NCBI GenBank assembly: GCA_017405675.1
Contig: JAFRAB010000032.1
Coordinates: 1 to 64,000 of the forward strand
Source: Erysipelotrichaceae bacterium
Lineage (GTDB): Bacteria > Bacillota_I > Bacilli_A > Erysipelotrichales > Erysipelotrichaceae
Direction of reading: 5' to 3'
DNA length: 64,000 nucleotides
Positions within the stretch are counted from its first letter, which is position 1. The number at the start of each line of letters is the position of its first letter. The position numbers and the translations under genes were made by a program. Below the pieces are notes generated by a model. It was given only the letters and a program-made list of their open reading frames with translations, did not search any database and was not told the origin of the DNA. Shown piece by piece: positions 44,304 through 54,060 of the stretch.

Positions 44304-44750
44304 ATGGAAAAACTTATTGCCGAAAACAGGAGAGCCAGACACGACTATTTCCTTGAAGAATTCTATGAAGCAGGCATAGCCCTGACCGGCACGGAAATCA
44401 AAAGTGTCAGGAAAGGCGCCGTTCAGTTCAAGGATGCTTATATTGACTTCGTTAACAGCGAAGCTTTTATCCGTGACATGCACATCTCTCAGTACAAGGA
44501 AGGCAATATTTTCAACCACGAAGAAACAAGATTAAGAAAACTGCTGCTTCACAAAAGAGAAATCAATAAGCTGCGTAAGGCCTGTACAATTAAGGGCTAT
44601 ACAGTTGTACCAACCAAAATGTATCTGAAAAACGGCATCGCTAAAATGGAAATAGCCCTGGCCAGAGGCAAAGCCCTCTATGACAAGCGTCAGAGTGAAA
44701 AGGAAAAAGATGCTTTCAGGGAAATACAGAAGCAGATGAAAATAAGATAA
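44304..44750 (+). CDS. smpB: SsrA-binding protein SmpB
   Basis: 148 residues, full length. NRRARHDYFLEEFYEAGIALTGTEIKSVRKG at the N-terminus and the C-terminal helix ALARGKALYDKRQSEKEKDAFREIQKQM are diagnostic. It binds the tRNA-like part of tmRNA (encoded in this window at 30956-31307) and places it in stalled ribosomes. Confidence 0.96.
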   Translation: MEKLIAENRRARHDYFLEEFYEAGIALTGTEIKSVRKGAVQFKDAYIDFVNSEAFIRDMHISQYKEGNIFNHEETRLRKLLLHKREINKLRKACTIKGYTVVPTKMYLKNGIAKMEIALARGKALYDKRQSEKEKDAFREIQKQMKIR

Positions 44751-44762
44751 AGGAGATTTATT

Positions 44763-45236
44763 ATGGTAGTAATCGAAATGAATGATGGCGGCATCATGAA
44801 ACTTGAACTTGACGAAGCTAACGCTCCAATTACTGTCGCCAACTTCTTAAAGCTAGTTAATGAACATTTCTATGACGGCCTTATCTTCCACAGAGTCATT
44901 AAGAATTTCATGATTCAGGGTGGAGATCCTACAGGAACCGGTATGGGTGGTTCAAAAGAAAACATCAAGGGTGAGTTCACCAGCAATGGTGTCAACAACC
45001 AGCTGAAACACACCAGAGGAACCATTTCAATGGCCAGAGCCATGCATCCGGACAGTGCCAGTTCACAGTTCTTTATCTGTCATGTTGATACACCGCATCT
45101 GGATGGCAGTTATGCAGCATTCGGTCATCTTGTTGAAGGATATGATGTTCTGGATAAAATCGCCTCAGTCAGAACTGACTTCCGTGACAAACCACTGGAT
45201 CCGCAGATCATTAAGACCATTTATATTGAAAAGTAA
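44763..45236 (+). CDS. Cyclophilin-type peptidyl-prolyl isomerase
   Basis: 157 residues: FHRVIKNFMIQGGDPTGTG, SQFFICHVDTPHLDGSYAAFGHLVEGYDVLDKI. No signal peptide, so it is cytoplasmic. It speeds cis-trans isomerisation of Xaa-Pro bonds during folding. It follows smpB by 12 bases and ends at a bidirectional terminator. Confidence 0.95.
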   Translation: MVVIEMNDGGIMKLELDEANAPITVANFLKLVNEHFYDGLIFHRVIKNFMIQGGDPTGTGMGGSKENIKGEFTSNGVNNQLKHTRGTISMARAMHPDSASSQFFICHVDTPHLDGSYAAFGHLVEGYDVLDKIASVRTDFRDKPLDPQIIKTIYIEK

Positions 45237-45237
45237 G

Positions 45238-45265
45238 AAAAATCAGTTCGTGAGAACTGATTTTT
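45238..45265. terminator. Bidirectional terminator
   Basis: AAAAATCAGTTC-GTGA-GAACTGATTTTT, perfect 12-bp arms, serving the cyclophilin gene (plus) and the membrane protein gene (minus), whose stop it overlaps. Confidence 0.85.
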
Positions 45266-46112
45266 AGTTAATTGACATAAGTACCAGCAGCCAGGTTTCC
45301 GCAAAGAATGAGGCAACATTTGCCAGTATGGTATATACCCATATCAGCCAGTTCTTCCCGGAAAGCTTGTTTGCATACACGGCTCCTTCTATGAAAATTA
45401 TTAAGAACTCCAGAATCATCATGAAAAACATAGCAACCAGGATTCCGCCAATATAGTTTCCCAGAGATACCCCAAGATTAAGAATCAGCTGGGTTATCAC
45501 GTTAGTTATAACAATTCTCTTAACTTCAGGCTTGCTGCGATAGCCAAATAACAGCCCTATCAGCAGTTCAATAATGATTGTTGCTAAGGCTCTTCCAACT
45601 AACTTGAGAGCTTCAAGTCCATAACTGTAATTATCAGAGAGTGTTATGCCATCAGATGACAGTGTACACTTGTAATAGCCCGCCAGGACTGACCTCTGAT
45701 ACGGTTCACTGGTAATGAGTTTACCATCAGGAGTTATGACAACGACCATGAATTCACTTGGAGCATAATAGCCCCAGCTTACTTTATTATTCTCCCTGTC
45801 GATTGGATAGATAACACCCCAGAAACAGTATTCTCCAGATGTGTATTCCACCAAACGGTCAATCACATCTCCAGGAATATTGCTATTCCTGTTTTTATAT
45901 GATTCTATACTTTCATATTGAAACTCCATACTGAAAGGCCTGCTTGGTCCAATCGGTTCACTACCACCAAAAATAGATGCATAGTAAGTCCCCTCGCCCA
46001 ATCCTTCAAAAGTCAGATCAATTGATGGCTTCGGCCCCATGTCAGCGTGAACAATATTAATCATGAAAGGCAGTACCAGCAGTAATACTGCAAATATTAT
46101 TTTCTTCTTCAT
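45264..46112 (-). CDS. Exported membrane protein of unknown function
   Basis: 282 residues from ATG at 46112 (the longer frame adds 13 poorly supported residues; the ribosome binding site is weak). A signal peptide ends in VHA, followed by ADMGPKPSIDLTFEG. An outside beta domain (about 30-165) precedes four hydrophobic segments near the C-terminus. Proteins starting with a signal peptide and ADMGPKP occur in other Bacillota, function unknown. Convergent with the cyclophilin gene. Confidence 0.75.
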   Translation of the reverse strand: MKKKIIFAVLLLVLPFMINIVHADMGPKPSIDLTFEGLGEGTYYASIFGGSEPIGPSRPFSMEFQYESIESYKNRNSNIPGDVIDRLVEYTSGEYCFWGVIYPIDRENNKVSWGYYAPSEFMVVVITPDGKLITSEPYQRSVLAGYYKCTLSSDGITLSDNYSYGLEALKLVGRALATIIIELLIGLLFGYRSKPEVKRIVITNVITQLILNLGVSLGNYIGGILVAMFFMMILEFLIIFIEGAVYANKLSGKNWLIWVYTILANVASFFAETWLLVLMSIN

Positions 46113-46159
46113 ACTTTTATCATAATATATGAGTATTTGTTTTTCCAACAAAAACAGAA

Positions 46160-46182
46160 AAAGCTCCGGACTCCGGAGCTTT
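46160..46182 (-). terminator. Terminator of eno
   Basis: AAAGCTCCGG/CCGGAGCTTT stem with a 3-base loop; on the minus strand followed by TTTTTCTGTTTTT, 18 bases after the eno stop. Confidence 0.85.
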
Positions 46183-46200
46183 ATTCTTTACAGATTTTAA

Positions 46201-47532
<1,332 letters not shown>

Positions 47533-47585
47533 TTAGCCCTCCTTATTTATTCTTCCACCAATATAATAACATAATTGAATACTAA

Positions 47586-48932
47586 TTAGCATCCTTTTTC
47601 GCACGCTTCTTTAACAATCTCACCCACTGTAGGATGCGGATGTATCAGAGAAGCAATTTCCCTTATTCCAAGCCTGTTTTTGATAGCCAGAGAAAGCTCA
47701 TTTATCATTTCACTGCTGCCTTCAGCTATCATCTGACAGCCAAGAATTCTACCATTTTCAGGGCTGTAGTAAACAATGATGGTACCATCACCTTTCTGTG
47801 ACAGAAGTGCTTTTCCGTTAGCTCCGACATTATATGAAACTGTATTAAATTCAACGCCTTTTTCTATCAGTTCCTTTTCACTTGATCCGACAGTTGAAAT
47901 GGTTGGTGTAACAAATATACAGCTTGGAACAACACTGTAATCAGCAGCTGTTTCCTCACCCAGAATATTCATCAGAGCAACATTTCCCTGGTAGGTTGCC
48001 ACATGAGCAAGCTGCTTTATACCGGTAATATCACCGATTGCATATACGTTTTGCACATTGGTTCTCAGATGTTCATCAACAGGGATCCTGTTTCTCTCTC
48101 TGATGATTCCAGCCTCTTCAAGTCCGATTCCGTCAATATTATTCTTACGGCCTGTAGCGACCAGACATCTGTCGAATTCCTTTGTTTCCAGTTTGTCCTT
48201 ATACGTATAGCTGACACTGTTACTATCTATCTGTTCTACTCTGGCTGAAGTGATAACTTTGATTCCCAGCTTCTTTATGCTTCTGTTAAGCCATTTGAGA
48301 ATTGAGGCATCTACTCCCGGCAGGATTGAAGGCATCATTTCCAGGACAGTAACCTGTTTGCCTAACTGTCCCAGTACAAAAGCGATTTCCATGCCTATGA
48401 CACCACCTCCGACAATGACCCAGTTATCGTCTTCAAGGCTTTCCATAGCCAGAAACTGATCACTGCTGATGGCATTTTCAATTCCCTTGATAGGTGGCAT
48501 AAACGGTGATGAACCGGTTGCTAAAATGATATTTTCAGCTGTCAGGTCTTCGTCATTAACCATTACAGTATGACTATCCCTAAGCCTGCCAAATCCTCTG
48601 ACAACACTGACACCGCTTTTCTTCAGCATCATTTCAACATTGCCTCTCAATTTGCCAACAACATTGTCCTTGTAGGCTGCCAGTCTGCTGTAGTCAAACT
48701 GATAGCCTTCTACTGTAATGCCAAGGGCTTCAAGATTACTCAATTCAGTCAGCTTTTCACTTCCATATAACAAAGCCTTGGTAGGAATACAACCGCGATT
48801 AAGACATGTTCCTCCTACCTGATCTTTCTCTATCAGACAGACTGAAAGATCATGCCGGCGGCATTTCAAAGCCGTTTCATATCCTCCAGGACCGGCACCC
48901 AGTATTATTACATCATAGTTATAATCACTCAT
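47586..48932 (-). CDS. lpdA: Dihydrolipoamide dehydrogenase-type flavoenzyme
   Basis: 448 residues: FAD motif GAGPGGYETALKC, redox-active disulfide GGTCLNRGCIPTKAL, NAD motif GGGVIGMEIAFVLG, and C-terminal HPHPTVGEIVKEA with the His-Glu pair, all intact. It reoxidises lipoamide in 2-oxoacid dehydrogenase or glycine cleavage complexes. No E1 or lipoyl E2 is adjacent; the divergent neighbour is an acyltransferase without a lipoyl domain. It may serve a complex encoded elsewhere. Confidence 0.93.
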   Translation of the reverse strand: MSDYNYDVIILGAGPGGYETALKCRRHDLSVCLIEKDQVGGTCLNRGCIPTKALLYGSEKLTELSNLEALGITVEGYQFDYSRLAAYKDNVVGKLRGNVEMMLKKSGVSVVRGFGRLRDSHTVMVNDEDLTAENIILATGSSPFMPPIKGIENAISSDQFLAMESLEDDNWVIVGGGVIGMEIAFVLGQLGKQVTVLEMMPSILPGVDASILKWLNRSIKKLGIKVITSARVEQIDSNSVSYTYKDKLETKEFDRCLVATGRKNNIDGIGLEEAGIIRERNRIPVDEHLRTNVQNVYAIGDITGIKQLAHVATYQGNVALMNILGEETAADYSVVPSCIFVTPTISTVGSSEKELIEKGVEFNTVSYNVGANGKALLSQKGDGTIIVYYSPENGRILGCQMIAEGSSEMINELSLAIKNRLGIREIASLIHPHPTVGEIVKEACEKGC

Positions 48933-48987
48933 AATGACACCTCTATCCCTATTATATAGGATTAGGAAATTATTAAAAGTCTGCAGG

Positions 48988-49016
48988 TTGCTAAAGAAAG
49001 TAAAATGGGGTATTAT
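48988..49016 (+). promoter_or_regulatory. Promoter of the acyltransferase-like gene
   Basis: TTGCTA and TATTAT with a 17-base spacer, 29 bases before the start at 49045. Confidence 0.6.
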
Positions 49017-49044
49017 ACTACAGTAAAAAAGGAGAGATTATTAA

Positions 49045-49953
49045 ATGACTAAACAGAGAGGGGACAGAAAAGACGGACATCTGGTTCACAGCGATGATCC
49101 AATGCATATATTCATGCCTTATATCATGGGAAGCAGAACAGATAATGAAGCTCTGCTGAACGCTACATTTGACATGACTGCCGTCACTGAATATTTAAAG
49201 AAAAAGAACGATGAAAACCCACAGTTCAAATATACAATTTTCCATGTGGTCATAGCAGCTTTAGCCAAGGTCATTTACCTCAGACCACACATGAACAACT
49301 ACATTGCCGGTCACAGATTATATCAGCGTGATGAAATATCCTTCTGCTTTACAGCCAGAAACAAAATGGTTGACAGCGGCGGTGAATTCGTCATGTATCT
49401 GGTTACTGAAGACGGTAACAATCTGATTGAGCAGGTTCATGACAAGATCTGCAGTGAAGTTTACAAGACCAGAAAAGAAAGTGAAAAAGGCAATCAATCC
49501 AACGGTACTGACAAGATGATGAGTCGGTTTAACAAGATTCCTCGTCCGCTGTTAAGACTTGTTATCCGTATCCTTAACTGGATGGTATATCACGATATCC
49601 TGCCTGATGCCATCAGAGCAGTTGACCCTTACAGAGCTACAGTATTCATTTCCAACTTAGGTTCAATTAAAATGGAAGCCAGCTATCATCACCTGATCAA
49701 CTGGTCACTGAACTCTGTATTCGTACTGGCTAACAGAATGCATAAGATGCCTTTCTTCAATGATGATGGCACTTATGAAATGAAAGACGGCATGTCATTC
49801 GGCTTCACGATTGATGAAAGAATTGCTGACGGCTTCTACTTTGCTAAGAGCCTGGCTCTGTTCAAAAACATCCTGGCTCATCCTGAACTGCTTGATGACA
49901 AACTGTCTGATTCAATTGACAGTTACATCAAGAAAGAAGACTGGTACGAATAA
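49045..49953 (+). CDS. 2-oxoacid dehydrogenase acyltransferase (E2/CAT-fold) homologue, lipoyl-less
   Basis: 302 residues resembling only the catalytic domain of E2 acyltransferases or chloramphenicol acetyltransferase: FDMTAVTEYLKKKNDENPQFKYTIFHVVIAALAKVI, YRATVFISNLGSI, FGFTIDERIADGFYFAKSL. In active E2/CAT enzymes the last motif is HxxxDG; here the first position is Asp (DERIADG), so the catalytic His appears to be missing. There is no lipoyl or E3-binding domain. It overlaps the GNAT gene by one base (TAATG). A non-catalytic or altered acyltransferase role is likely. Confidence 0.8.
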   Translation: MTKQRGDRKDGHLVHSDDPMHIFMPYIMGSRTDNEALLNATFDMTAVTEYLKKKNDENPQFKYTIFHVVIAALAKVIYLRPHMNNYIAGHRLYQRDEISFCFTARNKMVDSGGEFVMYLVTEDGNNLIEQVHDKICSEVYKTRKESEKGNQSNGTDKMMSRFNKIPRPLLRLVIRILNWMVYHDILPDAIRAVDPYRATVFISNLGSIKMEASYHHLINWSLNSVFVLANRMHKMPFFNDDGTYEMKDGMSFGFTIDERIADGFYFAKSLALFKNILAHPELLDDKLSDSIDSYIKKEDWYE

Positions 49954-50402
49954 TGGAAGTCAGATTACTGACATTAGATCCGCAGATTACGGAACAGCTT
50001 CTGGAGATGTCCCGTATATGGGAAGAAGAAGATATAACTTACGGATATGTCCGGAATGATGTTTCAGAACTTGAAGGAAAAACCATTCTGGGAGCCTATA
50101 ATAACGGAAAACTGGTAGGCTATCTGTTTGGAAAGATCACAACTCAGAAAGACAGAAATGCCATCATTGAAGAAGAGACCAGATTTTTCGAAGTTGATGA
50201 GATCTATGTACTGAAGCATTACCGCGGTATGGGTATCGGCAAAAGCATGTTCAGCTATCTGGAAGAGCTGCTTAAAGAACAGGAGATCGAATATGTTTTC
50301 CTTAATACAGCTACCAAGGATACAAAACGGATTCTGAACTTCTATCTTAATGAAGTTGGCATGAAAGCTCATTACGCCAGATTATTCAAAAAAGTCCAAT
50401 AG
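49953..50402 (+). CDS. GNAT-family acetyltransferase
   Basis: 149 residues: VGYLFGKIT, FEVDEIYVLKHYRGMGIGKSMFSYLEELLKEQEIEYVFLNTATKD fits motif A (RGMGIGKSM) and B of GNAT enzymes, which acetylate amines using acetyl-CoA. Substrate unknown. Coupled to the acyltransferase-like gene upstream; a terminator overlaps the stop codon. Confidence 0.9.
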   Translation: MEVRLLTLDPQITEQLLEMSRIWEEEDITYGYVRNDVSELEGKTILGAYNNGKLVGYLFGKITTQKDRNAIIEEETRFFEVDEIYVLKHYRGMGIGKSMFSYLEELLKEQEIEYVFLNTATKDTKRILNFYLNEVGMKAHYARLFKKVQ

Positions 50403-50411
50403 GACTTTTTT
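50388..50411 (+). terminator. Terminator over the GNAT stop codon
   Basis: AAAAAAGTCC-AATA-GGACTTTTTT, perfect 10-bp arms. Confidence 0.8.
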
Positions 50412-50432
50412 TGTTTATGGTACAATTAAGAT

Positions 50433-50786
50433 ATGAAAAAGATATTAACCGAAATTGCTGTTCTGATATTATCTTACATACTTGTCAGGTATGTATTCTT
50501 TGATCTGTATGGATCTTTTGATGCTTCATGGATGGCTCTTATTCCAGCCATAGTTGGAATAGCTGCATCATACATTCTCAAATGTCCTTTAGCAGGATAC
50601 GGCACAGCTTTTGGCTATATCCTGTCATTTGCAGCTTCGCAGTTATTCAGACATGATTACATCGATCCAAACAGAGGTAATACCCGTTACAGCAATTATT
50701 TCGAAATCTGGATACTGACTTATGTCTGTATCATCTCTGTATGTCTGTTAATTGAAATGCTGCAGAAAAGAAGGGAAAAAGTGTAA
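50433..50786 (+). CDS. Small membrane protein of unknown function
   Basis: 117 residues with four hydrophobic segments and an Arg/Lys-rich end (LQKRREKV). No family recognised. It lies between two terminators, so probably transcribed alone. Confidence 0.65.
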   Translation: MKKILTEIAVLILSYILVRYVFFDLYGSFDASWMALIPAIVGIAASYILKCPLAGYGTAFGYILSFAASQLFRHDYIDPNRGNTRYSNYFEIWILTYVCIISVCLLIEMLQKRREKV

Positions 50787-50803
50787 ACAGATATCATATC
50801 AGT

Positions 50804-50836
50804 AAAAATGGAGTGACTTATCATCACTCCATTTTT
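50804..50836. terminator. Bidirectional terminator
   Basis: AAAAATGGAGTGA and TCACTCCATTTTT around a 7-base loop, between convergent genes. Confidence 0.85.
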
Positions 50837-50841
50837 ATATC

Positions 50842-51690
50842 CTAAATAATAACTATATTTCTGAATCCTTTTTCCTCAGCCAGTTTCTTAAGACTGTTCA
50901 TATAAGCTTCATCCGGTTCCCTGAAATTACGATATTCCTCACGGACACCGAAATGACGGTATTTGATCAGTTTATAACGAATGGCTTTCTTCTCCAGGTA
51001 AGGTTTCAGAATATCAGCTACAACTTCAATGGTCTTTTCGTTCTCCAGGCCACCCGGAATACAAACCGTTCTGATTTCCTCAAGTTTGTCAATTGAAGCC
51101 AGATACTCCAGATTATGCAGGACAATATCTATGCTGTGGTCGGTAAGCCACATGTGTCTTTCTTCATTATCAGCCTTGACATCAAGCATAACGCCATCAG
51201 AAACTGCCAGCAGGTTTTCAGGATCCTTCTCGAAATCATATGAACCGTTGGAATCCAGTAATGTACCTAAACCATACTGTTTGGCAATCGCAAACAGTTC
51301 TCTGACTACAGGAGCCTGAAGTGTGCACTCTCCGCCTGATACGGTAAGGCCGCGGATGAAAGGCAGATTGTCTTCAATCTTTTCCCAGATTTCCGCTCCT
51401 GACATGTATGTTATCTTAGGTGAAGCATTGTGCTGGCAGGTCTTGATACAGGTATCACAGCCACAGCACTTCTTTTCATCCCAGACAACTTTTCCGTCTT
51501 TAATGGACAATGCACCTACCGAACAGGTTTTTACACATGCGCCACAATTGATGCACATATTGATCGTTTCCGGATTGTGACAGTAACGGCAGTTGAAATT
51601 ACAGGACTGAAAGAACACTGCTGTTCTGTTTCCCGGTCCGTCTACAACGCTGCTGGGAATGATTTTATTTACGGGAGCCTTAATCATCAA
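50842..51690 (-). CDS. yjjW: Glycyl radical enzyme activase, YjjW-like
   Basis: 282 residues. A radical-SAM motif CNFNCRYCHNP (CxxxCxxC) is followed by two 4Fe-4S ferredoxin-like clusters (CINCGACVKTC and CCGCDTCIKTC) and TVSGGECTLQ. This layout is that of activases which install the glycyl radical using S-adenosylmethionine. It overlaps the YjjI gene by 11 bases, so that enzyme is its target. It begins with two ATG codons; either is possible. Confidence 0.92.
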   Translation of the reverse strand: MMIKAPVNKIIPSSVVDGPGNRTAVFFQSCNFNCRYCHNPETINMCINCGACVKTCSVGALSIKDGKVVWDEKKCCGCDTCIKTCQHNASPKITYMSGAEIWEKIEDNLPFIRGLTVSGGECTLQAPVVRELFAIAKQYGLGTLLDSNGSYDFEKDPENLLAVSDGVMLDVKADNEERHMWLTDHSIDIVLHNLEYLASIDKLEEIRTVCIPGGLENEKTIEVVADILKPYLEKKAIRYKLIKYRHFGVREEYRNFREPDEAYMNSLKKLAEEKGFRNIVII

Positions 51691-53203
51691 AGCTTCTGAC
51701 CTTTCTTTCGTTAAGGTGTCTTTCCGGAGACTTGCCGATTACCAGAGCAGCTGACTGGTTACCTACTGCTTCACCCTTCTTCAGTTTTTCTACTTCAGAA
51801 CGTTTCATAAGATAGCCTGTAACACGGATCAGGTCACCGTTGCCCAGATATGTTGACATGTATTTGACGCCAACATTGAAGCCTCCCTTGAAGATATCAA
51901 GTAATGCATCCAGGTTTCTGAAAGCTGTTTCGTCAAACGGGAACAGATCACCTACACCGGATGGGAAGAAATGATGGTATAAGCCGCAGTTTCTCAGGTG
52001 TTCATACAGTTCAGGTTCATCTCCATAGGCAATCCTGGTTCCTGCTGAGTTGCCTTCGTCGTCATCAGCACCAACCTGTGAATGCATTACAAAACGATGA
52101 TTGTATGAATATGGGCAATAATGCTCATTTACAGCCTTCTGGATCGTTTCAAGGATCTTTACACCAAGCTGATCTGCTTCCTTATCATGACCCATGCGCC
52201 CTTCTTTACCGTCTTTCTTCATGAGATTGTTGACACATTCACATAAGCCAACAAGTCCGAACAATCCAACGAAACGGTCAGCGTGAACAAATCCTTCAGT
52301 TACCATCCAGTCTGTGCTGAAGAAAACTCTGTTTTCAACAACATTTCTGATTCTGGCATCCATGAACTTTAACTGTGTATCAACACATAGAGGCAGTCTG
52401 TTTTCAAAGAAGTCAGCTGAATCCTTGCAGTGTTCTGAGATTGTACCTAATCTTAATCTTACCAGTGTATACGCACCGCCTCCTACCAGTAATCCGTTAT
52501 AGCAAGAAGCAATACCGTAATCATCTCCGACTGTTTCCTTATAGAACTTATCCAGAGCAAAAGCCGGATTAGCGCATTTCAGTGCACTGTACAGTGCTTT
52601 TTTAGCAAATTCGTCAGGTGTGATCTCCGGATCATAACGCAGAGAAACGTTAGGTGTGATATTCTGCAGTTCAGGCATCAGTTCCAGCATGATGTTTCCG
52701 GTAACTGATTCTTCAGGTCCTAAGTTAGCCTGAACGAAACTGTCTGACATTGTTCTGTCGATGCTGATCAGGAACCATTTGATCAATTCCTTAGCCTTAT
52801 CATAGTCTTCCTTAATGACAAATTCTTCCAGTAGTTTGTCAATTCTGCCCAGATATACCGGGAAACGGGTAACAGAATGAGCATTGCGATAGAAAATCAG
52901 CAGTGAATTAACTGCTTCCAGTAAATTCGTAGGAGGATCAAGTCTCAGGAACTTTGAGCCTTCTTTCATGAATTTTGCATAGTCAGGAAGTATGTAGCGC
53001 GGTCCAATAGGTCCATGACCTTCATGAAGGTCAGATATTTCCCTGCTCTCATCAAGAATATAGAATTCTTCAGGTGTTCCTTCAGGATAATCAAGAAGAT
53101 TTTCAGCATATTTAGCCAGTACATCTACTCTCTGCCAGAACGTCAGTGTTCTGTCATTCATGATCTTTTCAATCTCTTGCTGGTACTTTTTCAGTTCACT
53201 CAT
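51680..53203 (-). CDS. yjjI: YjjI-family glycyl radical enzyme
   Basis: 507 residues. The C-terminal RVTGYLMKRSEVEKL contains the glycine that would carry the radical (compare RVxGY in other glycyl radical enzymes). A candidate active-site cysteine is in YGIASCYNGLLVGG (about 232). It lacks the pyruvate-formate-lyase Cys-Cys pair and is shorter than PFL, which fits YjjI (DUF3029). The reaction of the family is not established. It is cotranscribed with its activase at 50842-51690. Confidence 0.92.
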   Translation of the reverse strand: MSELKKYQQEIEKIMNDRTLTFWQRVDVLAKYAENLLDYPEGTPEEFYILDESREISDLHEGHGPIGPRYILPDYAKFMKEGSKFLRLDPPTNLLEAVNSLLIFYRNAHSVTRFPVYLGRIDKLLEEFVIKEDYDKAKELIKWFLISIDRTMSDSFVQANLGPEESVTGNIMLELMPELQNITPNVSLRYDPEITPDEFAKKALYSALKCANPAFALDKFYKETVGDDYGIASCYNGLLVGGGAYTLVRLRLGTISEHCKDSADFFENRLPLCVDTQLKFMDARIRNVVENRVFFSTDWMVTEGFVHADRFVGLFGLVGLCECVNNLMKKDGKEGRMGHDKEADQLGVKILETIQKAVNEHYCPYSYNHRFVMHSQVGADDDEGNSAGTRIAYGDEPELYEHLRNCGLYHHFFPSGVGDLFPFDETAFRNLDALLDIFKGGFNVGVKYMSTYLGNGDLIRVTGYLMKRSEVEKLKKGEAVGNQSAALVIGKSPERHLNERKVRSFDD

Positions 53204-53309
53204 TGTCTTTCTCCTTTGACTTGCAGTGTAAGTCGATATTTTGCAATTAAATTATAAACTATTACTCAAGTGCAAGGAAATAAATAGCCCTTAAATCACA
53301 TCAAACGAA

Positions 53310-53350
53310 ATAAAACTGAATGCAAACACACATTCAGTTTCTGTTTTTTT
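53310..53350 (-). terminator. Terminator after the flavin reductase gene
   Basis: AAACTGAATG/CATTCAGTTT stem with an 8-base loop; T-rich on both sides. Confidence 0.65.
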
Positions 53351-53357
53351 ATAAAGA

Positions 53358-53987
53358 TTATTTTGCAGTCTTTTCTCTTTTACGTCTGTTATTGGCCTGT
53401 CTGGTTTTGAGCTTTTCAGATTTGTGTGTTGAATACGAGAACTTACCGAGTTTTTCACCCAATGCAAAATACTCACCGTGACTGTATGCCACCAGATCTG
53501 CCTTATCAAGGTCCAGTCTGCCGTTTTCATCGATAATGCTTTCATCTACTGATGTACAGACAATTTCCGCGATAAACATGTCATGAGAACCCAGTTCAAT
53601 AACATCCCTGACCTTGCATTCGAGACAGACAGGACTTTCAGCGATGCTCGGAGCCTGTACCCGATGCGAATCCATTCTGCTTAGATGCAGATCTCCGAAC
53701 AAATTGAATTTATCAATATTTCTTCCTGATTTGATTCCCACAAAATCAGCAGCCTTAACCAGCTGTCTGCTGGTAAGATTCATGACAAATTCTCCTGAAC
53801 GAACGATCATGTCATGTGAATAGCGGCTCTTCTTTATTGATACGGATACCATGACCGGATCTGAACAGATCGTTCCTGCCCATGCGGCAGTCATGATATT
53901 TTCTTTACCGTCAGTATCCCTGCAGCTGATCATGACACATGGCACAGGATTCAGCAAATTTGATGGTTTCCAATACTGTCTGCTCAT
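53358..53987 (-). CDS. Flavin reductase-like (FMN split-barrel) protein
   Basis: 209 residues: PVPCVMISCRDTDGKENIMTAAWAGTICSDPVMVSVSIKKSRYSHDMI and FVMNLTS fit the flavin reductase-like/DUF447 split barrel, which binds FMN. An unusual basic tail (KLKTRQANNRRKREKTAK) ends the protein. Monocistronic. Electron acceptor unknown. Confidence 0.85.
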   Translation of the reverse strand: MSRQYWKPSNLLNPVPCVMISCRDTDGKENIMTAAWAGTICSDPVMVSVSIKKSRYSHDMIVRSGEFVMNLTSRQLVKAADFVGIKSGRNIDKFNLFGDLHLSRMDSHRVQAPSIAESPVCLECKVRDVIELGSHDMFIAEIVCTSVDESIIDENGRLDLDKADLVAYSHGEYFALGEKLGKFSYSTHKSEKLKTRQANNRRKREKTAK

Positions 53988-54010
53988 ATTACTAGCTCCT
54001 TATAAAACAC

Positions 54011-54033
54011 AGAGCCAGTGTAACACCGGCTCT
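54011..54033 (-). terminator. Terminator of pgk-tpiA
   Basis: AGAGCCGGT/ACTGGCTCT stem with 5-base loop on the minus strand, T-rich tail (TGTTTTAT). Confidence 0.7.
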
Positions 54034-54060
54034 GCATGTATTTAATAATTTAAAGTTCGA

